Positions 46,895 to 58,392 of a DNA stretch of 64,000 nucleotides are shown piece by piece. The first letter of the stretch is position 1. Each line of letters starts with the position of its first letter. The DNA comes from Ipomoea triloba. Lineage: Eukaryota > Streptophyta > Magnoliopsida > Solanales > Convolvulaceae. A program made the position numbers and the translations under genes. The stretch is taken from NCBI RefSeq assembly GCF_003576645.1, contig NC_044922.1, positions 23,836,805-23,900,804 of the forward strand, in the 5' to 3' direction. The notes below the pieces were generated by a model. The model was not told the DNA's origin. It did no database searches and was given only the letters and a program-made list of their open reading frames with translations.

Positions 46895-49800
46895 TCAGTG
46901 CAGAAATTCCTTGATTGGATCGTCGTGATGGATCTTCTTCATCTTGTAGGCCTCCATTTCTTCTGGTGTCACCTGCAGGGGCAAAAGTAGTTTGTACAAG
47001 CCTAGCCTTGAGGGTGTTGGTGAGAAGAAGAATGAATACAGTGGCATACTTCATCATTATACTTCACATTATATTTCCGTTTTCTTTCATCCTTCTCCTC
47101 TCTTCTCCTTTCATCCTCCTGCTTGTTCAAAATAACATACACCACCTGAGAACCTAATTAGCTTGCTTGATGTGAAAAGGTCATTGAGAGAAATCATATT
47201 GTGCAGGGAGTGTGGTTGTGAAATGTGAAACTTCAGACATGCTAACAAAGCGTAAAGCGAAAGGAGAATGAGAAATCTTTCCTCTTTAAGAGCTTCAGTC
47301 ACTTTACTCTGGTCCAGAACCAAATCTTCTGGTACATCACTTCCCCAGGTAGCAAGCCTCTTTTCCTTGGTTGGTTTATAGGCATCTGGATTTACGAGTT
47401 CCGACCATCAAAGTTCATGGAAGCAAAATAGACACAACATGAGTTTGCTGAGACGACAGTAGAATGTTATTACTCACCACCCTCAGTAGCTTCTTTGCGG
47501 GCAATATTGGCCCTCATAAGATCTGCCGCAGCTTCAGCTGCTTCAATTCCAGCAGCGCCAGTACAATAACTACTTCGTATTGTCTGCTTGCAACACTTAT
47601 AACCCCACTGATGGTCCTTCCACCAGGAGCCCCAAATACTAGTGTGGTTGTTTATGTAAACATCTTCTTCATATTTACTTTTTGGAAGTGACATCTCCTG
47701 CACACAATAATGTTACTGAGTTAGACCCTAAAGAAAAAAAGATACCATCAAGGTTCTTCCTTCCTTTCCTATTAGTATCAGCACTTCATCCTTCACATTA
47801 TGTATTTATAATATGATAAACACACACCAAAATCCTTGGAGTGACTCCCGTCTCACGGATCCTTATATGTGAGACGGGTCAGGTCAATATAAAAATATAA
47901 TACTAATGAATAATAAATTATTTGTTATTTATAAGGGAAATTGTAATACTTTTGAAGAAAAATGTATTACTTTTAAATTAAAATGTGAAAGTATTACATT
48001 TTCATCAAAAGTATTTTATCACTTTCCCTTATAAGTAAGGCCGCCGTAAGAGACACTTTATTCTTAATTAGTACGGAGTATTACATTTTCATTTTGACTT
48101 GACCCGCCTCACGGACAAGGATCAATGTGACGGTCTCACACAAGTTTTTGCCAAATCCTTGACACAAAGAAGGTGGTGTAGTATTGCTTAGGAGAGTTAG
48201 ATTCCATAATATGCAATTAAGGTAAAATGCATAGTACTTTCAATCAAGAATTCATAAATTGTCAATTCAAATATCACCTGTCCTTTTACAATCCTGCCAG
48301 CACGATCATACTCAACTTCTCTCTCACTTTGACCAAGTAAAAGTTCTCTAGGGAGTGCCTCATCATTAGCTGCATTACCATATTTCTCCATGATGGTCTC
48401 CTTGGTTTTGGACTTGAGTTTTTCCTTGTTGATTTTATAGTTTTTATGAAGCAATTCTGCTTGAGAGGGAGCTGCTTGCATATGGATATCATGACCCTTC
48501 TCAAATGATTCCCAAGCATGGATGTTGAGTTGCTTGAACTCTAATGCTTGGCCACTTAGTCTATTTTGGTTATCCCCCTATAACAGAGCCGAAACACAAG
48601 TAAATTTTTGGACACTCAACAAAAAATAACCAACCAGTAAGCCTCAATCTTACTGCATAGAACTTCTCGTTTGGATCCATATCTGGAAGGGGATCTTCAC
48701 GCATGGACCTGGTTTTGGGGTCATAGTAGGCTGAATTGACGTCGAGATTAAGAAGGTACTTGGCTGTGTCTTCTCGGATACGCAAATTCCTAACCATAGA
48801 AATAGAAAACAGAATTGTAATGTTCAACACTTAGCAGAGCAGATATCAAACTCTAGATTATCACAGAAATCAGAAGCTGCATTTACAACAAAAGAATCCC
48901 CACCAACATTACCAATAACGCATAAAGAAATCAAAATAGAAATATCTTTCCCGGGCCAGAGAGATGAATTAAGACTAACCTAACAGTCCCGGTGCTACCA
49001 CCACCAGTAGTTCGCACGCGCTTCTCAACCTTTGCGAAATCCATTTGGTTACTCTCATCAACCTTGGCTTCATCTACCTTCAGAGCATCTTCCAAATCTT
49101 CATCATCATCATCGTCATCATCACTGGCATCACCTTCCTTATTTTGGTTATTATTGTTTTTCTCCTCCAACTTCTTAAGCTGCTGTTCCTTGAGATACTT
49201 CTTTCTCGCTTCATCTCTTGCTTCGTATCTTTCAACGACATGGACATAAGAAGCAGCATCATAACCATTCCAACGGTCCCTTTTACCATCATAATCCAGC
49301 TCAAACTGCTCTATCTTCTCATCCGGTGCAATGCTCTTTCCCGTCCATTTTGCTCCCAATTTGCGAGGCCTTTCCATGCATGACTTTGCATTATGTGTCA
49401 TTGCTCCACAACTGGGAAAAAAACAATTATGAGAAGACGACGAATTTTCATAGATAGGAAGTGGTTGGCAGGAGTGTCTGACCTACTTTTCACAAGCACC
49501 TTTTCTATATTTGTCAGCCTGATAAATCTTGGCACCTCGGTCATACCACGACTTGGTATAATTAGGATCTGATTTCCATTTCCTTTGATGTTTCAAACTC
49601 TAAGAACCGTTCAAACATACAGAAGTTACAATCACTCTATAAAACAAGAACATGCATGCTCAGGTAACCCCAGCCAAGATAGTTAATAATACAAACTTGT
49701 AACCACAAGATCACGAGTTCAAATCTCAGTATCCTAGGCTGGTTTATCTCCTTGGGTCTTTTGCCGGGAAGCTATGGACAATCTAGATTGGTTTACCTCT

Positions 49801-50353
49801 TTGTAGTCAAACAGGATTTACCCATGCACACCACCGAGTAGTGGCGGAGGGTTTCCATCGTCACCTAAAATAACTTGCATGATCCAAACACAATTAAAGG
49901 AATAACAAAAGGCACTCTAACCATTAAGGAAACATACCGGTCTCTCAGCATTGAGATACCAAGGAGCAGAGGACATATATTGAGGAATATGAGGGTTAAT
50001 CTCCTTTCCATCCTCATCGACCTCAGCGGGAGCAAGCCCGGCCTTTCGAGCCTCCTCCAATTCCAACTGTTTCCGATGATCCTCCCTAGATTTGAAAGCC
50101 ACTGCATTTGCCAATACTTAAACAAATTATTGATCGAAGACATATTCCAAAAGTGAAATGCAATTAGAAACCCTGGAGGGTAGCATAAAATCAATCTGAA
50201 AACCATAAAATAATCATATGGAGATTCAATTGATCGAAATTTTAAATAGAATGGTTAATATTACGCCCACAAAATAACAAAAACTAAATCCATTAAGGGA
50301 ACGAAGAAATTTTTGGCGCAAGTGTAGAATGAAATACCTGACGCAGTTGCCAT
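46895..50353 (-). CDS. SLU7: Pre-mRNA-splicing factor SLU7
   Basis: Ten minus-strand exons join in frame to 543 residues, the plant SLU7 length: 50338-50353, 49938-50101, 49487-49599, 48980-49411, 48654-48789, 48278-48577, 47478-47697, 47282-47385, 47050-47118, 46895-46972. The start [20 protein letters not shown] is typical. A CCHC zinc knuckle lies at C96, C99, H104 and C109 ([14 protein letters not shown]). Further on come an acidic Asp/Glu run, the conserved block [20 protein letters not shown], and the end [22 protein letters not shown]7 acts in the second step of splicing, in choosing the 3' splice site. All introns are GT-AG except intron 8 (47119-47281), whose donor reads GAG|GAAAGA. 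If that intron were retained, the protein would stop early. Intron 2 holds a SINE. Confidence 0.95.
47119..47281 (-). other. SLU7 intron 8 with non-canonical GA donor
   Basis: On the minus strand the exon ends CTTAAAGAG and continues GAAAGATTTCTC. A normal donor would be GTAAGATTT, so only base +2 differs (A for T). The acceptor AAGCAG is normal, and the next exon ([15 protein letters not shown]) is in frame. No alternative GT or GC nearby keeps the frame. Confidence 0.8.
47720..48277. other. SLU7 intron 6, with repeat
   Basis: About 47840-48155 contains inverted phrases (GAGTGACTCCCGTCTCACGG, GACGGTCTCACACAAG) and GTATTACATTTTCAT repeats, so it is probably a MITE-like insertion. I cannot fix its ends. 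Confidence 0.4.
49666..49875 (+). mobile_element. SINE-like family A, near full length, in SLU7 intron 2
   Basis: The head AACCCCAGCCAAGATAGTTA and the box B-like CGAGTTCAAATCTC are tRNA-like. The body with CTAGGCTGGTTTATCTCC, TTTGCCGGGAAG and CCGAGTAGTGGCGGAGGG ends in GTCACC plus AAAATAA. It is antisense to SLU7. Confidence 0.72.
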
Positions 50354-50590
50354 GATAAGAGAGTTATTGATGCAAATCCGAATAGAGACGAAGCTCAGCC
50401 GTTGTCGATAGGATCGATCGTCAGAGATCTCCGAGAGAGAGAATGGGGAAACGTTGCCAACGGTAACGAAATAGAGCTTGGCTATGAAATTGGCCTACTT
50501 CAATATATTATCCTTCCAAAATAAAAGAAGCAAAATCTCTCGAGCTAAGAGTCCACACTCCGATCCCACTATAGAGGAGTCATTTTAATA

Positions 50591-51256
50591 TAATTGTTAT
50601 ACCAGGAATCATGATTCATATTGCATTATAAACTTAATACAAACATTTTGTATCATCAGTTAACAATTTTTGTACATATAAACAAATACTCCGTAACTTA
50701 TAATTGCTTATACATAATATGATAACTATAGGTACAAAAACTCTCAACTGCAGGAATGGTTGCAGTAGGCGCTAGGCACTAGTCGGGCGGTAGACTAGCG
50801 CTTAGGGTCTAAGCGGTCTAGGCGGCGACCTATAGAAACAAAAAATTAATTCATGTGTGTGGGTGTATGTCATATATTATATATATTATATATATATCTC
50901 TTACTTCTCTTACTTATATAAATAAATAAATTTAATTATATATAAATATAATAATAAAATTAACAAGGCCGATTCGCTTGAGTTAACTCAGCTAACTTTG
51001 CCGAGTTAACTCGGTCAAATTCGGCCCAGTCGGCCGAGTTAGGCGCTAGGCGGCCTTCTAGGCGACCGGCCATATAGGCGGACGCTTAGGGAGCAATTCG
51101 CCTCGGTCTAGGAGCGCCTAGCGCCTAGACAGAGATTTTTGCAACAGTGACTGCAGGTACAGAATGTGTCAACTACAAATACAGAATCTGCAGGTTATTT
51201 TTAAACCATGGTCTACAATGTAAGGTAGACCCCGGTCCATGGTATAATTTGCCACT
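50591..51256. mobile_element. MITE family G, copy 2, carrying a nested hAT-like element
   Basis: The ends TTGTTATACCAGGAATCATG and CCCCGGTCCATGGTATAATT match copy 1 at 14477-14957 in reverse. It is interrupted at 50755-51149. Confidence 0.7.
50755..51149. mobile_element. hAT-like MITE rich in CGCCTAGGCG, nested
   Basis: An 8-bp target duplication ACTGCAGG flanks it (50747-50754, 51150-51157). The ends contain GTTGCA and TTTTTGCAAC with GTAGGCGCTAGG/GCGCCTAGCGCC next to them. A relative lies at 57332-57858. No coding capacity. Confidence 0.8.
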
Positions 51257-52040
51257 TTCATATATTATACAAACCATAAGTGATATTGACAAAATTATAC
51301 TGTGGACAAAGTTGATTTTACATGGTGGATCCTATCCAAAATAACGTTGTTTTTATACCCGTGTCAATTAGTACATCATGTTTAATAACGTTACCTTATA
51401 TTATATTCATAATATTTCTTGTATATGTTTATACATCTAAACATTAATATATATATAAACACTAACATTAATGTTCATCATATGTATTTTCAATCACTAT
51501 ATAGTAGACTCATAATATTCATTCTATATCTTCATAAAGAAAAAACTTAATGTACATTTTTTTTTGAGTACTACTGACTCTGTTACAATGTAGTATCTGT
51601 TCATAGCTACTTTCTCAACCTAATGAAGCACAACGAGTCAACAGTTGCCTCCACTGAGGCTCGAACCCACTCCCATCATCCATGTGAGAGTGTTAATCGG
51701 GACACCGGATGCCACTTCATAAAAATTAAATTACACAATAGAAATATCATGTTTGATAATGAATTATGTTTATAATATTTGTTCTATATGCCTTAATGTA
51801 CATAAATACTAAACTACATGTACATCATATATATTTTCATTCACTATGTAGTAGATTAATAATATTCCTTCTATATATTTTAAAAAAAGTTTAATGTATA
51901 TAAAATTACATTACAAGTAGTGCAACATTTTAATAACATTTATCTTGTATCATGTGTTATAATATTTCTTCAATATATGATCATAAATTTAAATCTTAAT
52001 ATACATAAACACTAAACTGTTGGTATATTATATCGATTTT
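51257..52040. other. Intergenic AT-rich with a SINE-like fragment
   Basis: Apart from the family B SINE at 51594-51722, this stretch consists of AT-rich sequence with repeated phrases such as AATATTTCTTGTATATG and ATATTCATTCTATATC. No gene is seen. Confidence 0.45.
51594..51722 (-). mobile_element. SINE-like family B, best copy
   Basis: On the minus strand GTGGCATCCGGTGTCCCGAT is followed by GTGGGTTCGAGCCTC, a good Pol III box B. The body then ends TGAGAAAGTAGCTATGAACA. Two weaker copies lie at 9656 and 11053. Confidence 0.6.
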
Positions 52041-52300
52041 CATTGTTAGAAATCTCGCTATTTCCGTCCAACAATAATGTTGGTCGGTAATTTGTAAAAA
52101 ATCACAACTTTCCATCGCACGTTGGACATAATTTCCGTCCAACAATCGCACGTTGGACGGAAGTTCTGACCGACAATAAATGTTGGTCGGAATTTTTGTC
52201 CAACGGTTGCTTGTTAGACGGAAAACCGAATTGATCGGTATGTGAAATGCAAACTGGTAGGTATTATTAATTACTGTCCAACGACAATGTTGGACGAAAA
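52041..52300 (+). mobile_element. Sub-terminal repeat region of a CACTA element
   Basis: Short units of TTTCCGTCCAACAA and TGTTGGACGGAA in both orientations recur, as in the sub-terminal regions of En/Spm (CACTA) transposons. CATTGTTAGAAATCTCGC at 52041 may be a decayed terminus, since the expected CACTA has become CATTG. A TATA-like TATTTAAGC and a CT-rich leader follow at about 52327-52380. Confidence 0.7.
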
Positions 52301-52558
52301 TTTAAATATTTAAGCATCTACCTGCGTATTTAAGCTCTTTTTCTTCAATTTCCTCCTCTTTTTACTCTCTTCTCCACTGTAAAATTTGGTTCTTGGTTCG
52401 AAATTAACATGGGTGACAATATATAGAATTATTTTTGACAAAGTATATTCCAAATCCAGGTATGAGTTAAAAATAATAACTTTTAATTTGTGTTTGTGTT
52501 TGTTTGTGTATATGGACATACTACAATTGCAATGTTATTATATCAAATCCTTTATTGT

Positions 52559-52560
52559 GG

Positions 52561-52626
<66 letters not shown>

Positions 52627-52901
52627 ATGTGACCGCGCATTCCTGTGCGGTCGATGTAGTTTACACCACTATGTATACAAATATACACCACTTAATATTA
52701 GAAAATGTATCATAATAAAAATACACAAAAAAAAAATAATCAAAAAACACACCACACATCCAAAATAATGCACCATAACTCCCCTGCCCCTAATGGTGTA
52801 TATTTGTGTTGTGCATTTTTTAACATTGAGTGGTGTATATTTGTATACATAGTGGTGCGGTCGCACTGACCGCACGTTAAGGGGCGACCACATCTGATTA
52901 T

Positions 52902-52961
<60 letters not shown>

Positions 52962-52975
52962 TTATTTATTTATTT
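52559..52975 (-). mobile_element. (TA)n-bounded element inserted in the CACTA element
   Basis: TA tracts at 52562-52621 and 52904-52958 enclose 52622-52903. The enclosed part read in reverse (GATGTGGTCGCCCCTTAACG, TGCGGTCAGTGCGACC, then ACACCACTATGTATAC units and TAGGGGCAGGGGAGTTATGG) matches the element at 40414-40697. Confidence 0.75.
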
Positions 52976-53039
52976 ATATATTCGAGGTAATGCATATTAG
53001 GTGTTTGTTTATTTATTTATTTATTTATGAAATTCTATC

Positions 53040-53703
53040 CGTAGATTGAGTCCAGATCAAGGGTTCAAATTGGAGATTTATTTAAAAAATAAATGCGGTG
53101 GCATTATTGTAATTTTGTATAAGTAAGTTAATTTTTTTTTGCCTTCTAGTGCACATTTTTATGCCGTATCGTGCACATTGTTCCTTCTTCCAGTGCACAT
53201 TGTTATGCCATACAATGCACATTGTTCCTTCTTCCAGTTCACATTGTTCCTTATACCAGAGCACATTGTTGTGCCATACAGTGCACATTGTTCCTTCTTC
53301 CCGTGCACATATTTATGCCATACAGACATATAGTGTACATTGTTGTGCCTTCCAGAGTTTAAAAAAAAAATGTAGATGACAAACTTTTTTTAAAAAGATC
53401 AATTATCTTGATCACTAATTACTAATTTGAGTTGAATATTGTTCGTTTGTTTATTATTTATGGTCGTTTATGATTTGTGTCGAAGATCCTATATTAAATT
53501 TAGTTTTTTCAATAATTTTGTCACATCTTTGTGCCTCCAGTGCGCATTTTTGCCTTCTAGTGCATATTTTCCCTTCTTCCAGTGCACATTGTTATGCCTT
53601 ACAGTACACATTGTTGAAGTTCGTAGGTGGCGGATTTTTTTTTAATCTACGGCTAAGATTTTATCTCACTTCTCACCTGCGACTTTTATCTCACCCGAAC
53701 CCC

Positions 53704-53741
<38 letters not shown>
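53040..53741 (-). mobile_element. (TA)n-bounded element family D, minus orientation, in the CACTA element
   Basis: It is the reverse complement of the element at 15127-15817 and has the same parts in order: two blocks of TGTGCACTG-like units (53140-53355 and 53530-53615), the middle GATCTTCGACACAAATCATA, and the end GGGGTTCGGGTGAGAT beside a TA tract at 53706-53741. Confidence 0.78.
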
Positions 53742-53744
<3 letters not shown>

Positions 53745-53794
53745 TTTGTGATTTTGAGATATTTAATTTGTATTTTTATACTAGGTGTATATAG

Positions 53795-56250
53795 ATAGTA
53801 TATCAAAACATCCAAAATGGATGTATAATCGATTGTTACCTGGAAAGAAATGATACACTGATGAGTTTTTAACTGGTGTTGAGGAATTTGTTAATTATGC
53901 ATGCACACTTCCAGTATACGAGTCGACAAATACAATTTGGTGTCCATGTAGTAAATGCAAGAATAGAGTACACTTATCTGCTGATGAAGTTCGTGTTCAC
54001 TTGTATAGGAGTGATTTGAATCGTATTATTGAGTATGTACGTGTCACAGTGAGCTTGTTCCCACAGTAAATGAACAATTTTCAGAGACACGTAACAAAAG
54101 CAATCATTATGAAACAATGGTGTTTCATGTAGGTGGTTCATCATTTATTGCATTTAATGTGCAGAATAACCAAGAAAAAGATCCACATACAAGTGCAAAT
54201 CGTCGCCAACCAGGTGTTATGTGTCATCCTTCTGATAATTGATAATGAGGCATGACAACACTTAGATAGCCAATATCCTGATTTTAGAGCAGATCCTCGT
54301 AATGTCATACTAGGTTTGTGTGCTGATGGCTTTTCTCCATTTGGTTTAAATGCTAAATCATATTTTTGTTTGCCAGTTTATGGTTGTTCCATATAATCTT
54401 CCACCTTCAATGTGCATGACTCCCCAATATACATTATTAACTTGTATTATTCCTCGAGAGCACAACTTAAAGGCCAATATTGATGTGTGGGTATCTACAA
54501 CCTTTAATAAATGAGCTTCAATTGTTATGGGAGACATGAGTTTTAACTTATGATGTCTCGTTACAACAAAATTTTATGATGCGAGTTATGTTGATGTGGA
54601 CCATCAATGACTTTAATTTCCTGCTTATGATATGTTATCTGGATGGCAAACCGCAGGAAAACTAGCATGTCTTTATTGCAATCATTATACTAAATCTTTT
54701 TATTTAAAGAATGGGCGTAAGACATGTTGGTTTGATTGTCATCGACAATTTCTTCCAATGGATCATCGCTTTAGAAAAAAATTGTGATTCTTTCATAAAA
54801 AAATGGGTAGGGAAGTCAAGACCCCGGCCCCGAGAATTTGGACAGTGGAAGAATTGTTGGCTATTGTGCTGATGTTCCCAAAGATTACTGATAGCCCAAT
54901 TGGTTGACTTGAAGGGTTTGGATGTTCACATAATTGGAAGAAAAGAAGTATATTTTGGGATTTACCATATAGGAAAGATAACCTCTCCCTCATAACCTGG
55001 ATGTAAGCATATAGAGAAGAATGTGTTTGATAACATCTTCTACACAGTTATGGAAGTTAAAGGAATAAGAAAAAAACAAAAACACACCTGCTGCTCGTTT
55101 GGATATAAAAGATTTGTGTGATAGGCCACAGTTGGAATTGGTGGAACATAATGAATGATATCTTATGCCAAAGGCGAGCTACAGTTTGAGCCAGATCATC
55201 AGATTGCTGTTTATTGAGTGGTTAAAAATTCTAAAATTACCTGATGGATTTTCTTCAAATATAAGTAATTGTGTTAATTCAACGTGTTTTAAATTATGTG
55301 GGATGAAAAGTCATGATTACCACATTTTTATGCAGTGTCTTTTGCCAATTGCCTTTTTTCTTTTTACCAAAACCACACTGGAAGGCTTTAGTTGAGTTTA
55401 TTAGGACTCTCTGAGTTTGAGTCACGTTAGGACTAGCTATCCTACTCTACCTGAGACTCTCCTTGTATATATATCTCCTATTCCTCATCATTGTTCAATT
55501 GAATCAATACAATATTCAGTTCTCATCTGGTATCAGCTAGCCTAGGTTTATTTTCCAATGGCTGACGGCTCTGTTAATTCTTCCGAATGGACCGTTTCTG
55601 ATGCAGCTATTTCTTCTGCGGTTTCTTCAGCAGCCGCTTCTCTGTCTGCTGCGCATCACTATGTTAGCATTAAGCTAACGAACAAGAATTTCTTATTTTG
55701 GAGGACGCAGGTTATTCCGTTTCTTCGTGGGCACGACCTCATGGGTTTCGTTGATGGCACGAACTCTTGCCTATATATACAAGGGGAGTCTCAGGTAGAG
55801 TAGGATAGCTAGTTCTAACGTGACTCAAACTCAGAGAGTCCTAATAGAGTTAAACACTTTTTTTTAAAAAAAAAATCTATGCTCAACCAATCTCAGGGTT
55901 GACACGTTGAATGAAATGCAAACTTCTATTATCCTTATACTCTACAAGTTAGGGCGTATTTTCCTACCGACGATGTTTGATTGCATGGAGCACTTGCCTA
56001 TACACTTGGCTGATGAAGCACGTTTAATTTAGGTGGACCCGTCCAATATCGCTGGATGTATCCATTTGATAGATTCATTAACCATCTCAAATCTAAAATG
56101 AATAAGAGATATGTTAAAGGGTCGATATGTGATGCATACTTGATTGAAGGGACAACATTTCGCTTCATTTTATTTTGAAGATCATGTACAGAGTAGGTGG
56201 ACACGCATTGATCAAAATTTGAATGATGGTGGAATTGACCTGGTTTATAA
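53795..56250 (+). pseudogene. CACTA (En/Spm) transposase, TNP2 type, decayed and interrupted
   Basis: Pieces in several frames follow the TNP2 order. About 53795-54040 is the transposase-associated domain (YTDEFLTGVEEFVNYAC, IWCPCSKCKN, VRVHLYRS). 54280-54520 has DPRNVILGLCADGFSPFGLN and NLPPSMCMTPQYTL. 54640-54780 has AGKLACLYCNHYTKSF and CWFDCHRQFLPMDHRFRKK. 54940-55380 has HNLDV, EKNVFDNI, PKASYSLSQ, CGMKSHDYHIFMQCLLPIAF and LPKPHWKALVE. After an insertion at 55393-55856 the frame resumes with RVDTLNEMQ, LYKLGRIFPT and LGGPVQYRWMYPFDRFINHL. Stops and frameshifts are frequent, so this is not functional. The end with the ULP-like or C-terminal parts was not found. Confidence 0.88.
55393..55856 (+). 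mobile_element. Miniature Copia-like element with inverted LTR copies (TRIM-like), inside the transposase
   Basis: A short LTR at 55393-55525 (about 133 bp) is followed by TGGTATCAG at 55528 (initiator-Met primer site) and a gag start at 55558, with ATG and the Copia gag N-terminal motif VSIKLTNKNFLFWRTQVIPF. At 55772-55856 the first 80 or so bases of the same LTR appear again but inverted, ending GTTAAACA. The element therefore forms a foldback with a loop of about 300 bp instead of having direct LTRs. Confidence 0.85.
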
Positions 56251-57039
56251 TCTTGTTTGAAATTATAGATTAATACCATAATTTGTAATTGTTCTTAATT
56301 CATTTGTTCACCTGGCCTACAAATAGGTGGCTTAGTTGACCAGTGAAATATTGCTAATTTTTTTAGTTCTCCCAAAAACATATTCTATCTCCTCTCTAAA
56401 ATCCCTAGCAAATTGTTTTAACTTCCTATAAGTAATTAATTAGTATTCTACTTGAGTTTAATTCACCAAATACACACACACACACATTGAGTGCACATAT
56501 TATATACTGTAAATCAATTCATCTTGGCCGCTGATTCTTCAAACATTTCTAGTACATCAGGAGAAGCAAATCAATTTTAAGAAAAACTGTGGGTACGATA
56601 GGTTGTGGATTATTACCGTAAATTAACGTGGCATGGAAATTAAAGAAATTATTTTATGATTAAAAATTCGTACTTCAAATTAAACTGTCATTCGAAATCG
56701 TTCCTCGAATCTATTGAATAAATGTAGGATTCTTAACTTTTTTCTAAAAAATTAAGAGCAAATTTTTTTATACATTTTCAATCTAATATATATATTTTTA
56801 ATTTACAATTCACAATTTCGATAATTTAATACTTTATTATTTAATTTATTTTAACATTTGGAATTTGAAAATTCAAAAAAATATTCAATTTAAAGTCTCA
56901 ACTTTCTAATAGTAATATATTTTTTTTTGTCATTGTTTTAGTATAAAAAAAATAGAATTACAAAATATGGAACAAAAAAGAAAACTGAAAAATAAAAAGG
57001 AAAGTTGAAAAAAAAATCTGAATTTGCTTGAAAGGTTCT
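56251..57039. other. Intergenic, AT-rich, no gene
   Basis: The (CA)n at about 56473-56487 is the only simple repeat of note. The 3' end of the CACTA element should lie here or have been lost. I did not find its terminus. Confidence 0.45.
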
Positions 57040-58350
57040 TGAAAGTTAATTGAGAAATGCTCACAAGGGGCTTGGGACCAAATCAACACTGCCACATACA
57101 TATAGGATCAGATAGAAATCCCTCTTCAAAAGTGGTTCAAAAACCGTCCAAATTAAAAGAGCTTCAGGATCAAACCGACCCGGCCTCCGATATGTAGGAC
57201 AAATGTCAATTCCTTCTCCAAAATACCTACCTAAACCGCGTCCCCCCCTATTCCGTGCACCCTCTTTATCAATCTCCCCTCCTTCACGTTCCTACCCACA
57301 ACTACTTCACTCTTCACTTGAGAGTTGAGATTATGGTTGAAAAAATTGCTAGCCGCTCCTCGGGCGTTCGAGGAGCGCCTAGCGCATAGGACGCCTAGGC
57401 GGGGATTAATCGGTGCCTAAGCGCCAGTGTATTTTTTTTATTTTTTAAAAATTTGTTTAAGTATTTTTAATTTTTTAAAGACTAATAATTATAAATTATA
57501 TAATACTTTAATAGTTAATACTAAAATCTTAAGTATTAACCTAAAAATATCAAGAGTTTGTACAATTTATTAGGGTTCTTTCGCTCAAAACGATGTTGTT
57601 TTGAGTGAAATAACCCATTTAAAAAAAAGAACAATACTTAATTGCCCGACTAGGCGGCCTAGTCGGTGCCTAGGCGGTCAGCGCCTAAGCGGCCTAGGCG
57701 GTGGTTAAGCGGCCTAGGCGGAGCTTAGACGGCCTAGGCGGTCTCCTAGCCGGCCAGCCGCCTAGATCACCATTTAAGGTGTTACGCTAGGCGGTCGATC
57801 TGCGCCTAGCGCCTAGGCGGGGATTAATCGGCGCCTAGGCGGGATTTTTGCAACAATGCTTGAGATCTTCACTGTTAATTAGTGTGCTATTAAGTCATTT
57901 TAAAGCTACTATATGTAATACACGTACCAAATTAATTTAGCTCTCAATCCGTCTCTTTCACTTTCCATTATCTATCTCAAACTTGCATATAATCCCTTTG
58001 TATATATAATTTTTACCAACTTTTTTGTATATATAATTGTGTCCCTTCTTTAAATACGAACTATTTAAATGAATTAAAAATTGTGATTTAAAAAGAAAAG
58101 TTTGCTCGAAAATCACGTGAGAACTACAGGCAAGTAGCTCGGGATTAAATCGATCCCCAAGTATTGGATCAGATGGAAAGAGATTTGGGATCAAGCTGAC
58201 CCTCCCACGTGTAAGAACAATCTCAATCCTTTATTTGAAATATCTACCTAAACCTCATTGCCCCTCTCCCATCCTCCTTAATTCCTTATAAATCTCCCCT
58301 CCTTCACGTTGCTGCCCACAACTACTTCACTCTACACTTGAGATATGCAC
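57040..58350. repeat. Direct duplication of a promoter-like segment, about 1 kb apart
   Basis: About 57050-57331 and 58100-58347 share, in order, GGATCAGATGGAAAG-like sequence, AATACCTACCTAAACC, and ATCTCCCCTCCTTCACGTT followed by CCCACAACTACTTCACTC and ACTTGAGA. The segment after them (TAGTGTGCTAT, TTTAAAGCTACTATAT) is also duplicated. The second copy has CTTATAAATCTCC, a TATA-like box. A MITE at 57332-57858 separates the parts of copy one. No coding region follows either copy. Confidence 0.75.
57332..57858. mobile_element. hAT-like MITE rich in GCCTAGGCGG
   Basis: Inverted-like ends TTGAAAAAATTGCTAGCC and GGCGGGATTTTTGCAACA, flanked by GTTGAGAT and CTTGAGAT (57324-57331, 57859-57866), a probable 8-bp target duplication with one change. 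The GC-rich arms are packed with GCCTAGGCG palindromes around an AT-rich centre. It is related to 50755-51149. Confidence 0.7.
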
Positions 58351-58392
58351 TGCTAGTGTGCTATGAAATCATTTCAAAGTTACTATATATAC

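Noticed and set aside
48992..49383. Ser-rich and hydrophobic plus-strand frames
   Set aside because: They are complements of the acidic Asp run in SLU7 exon 4.
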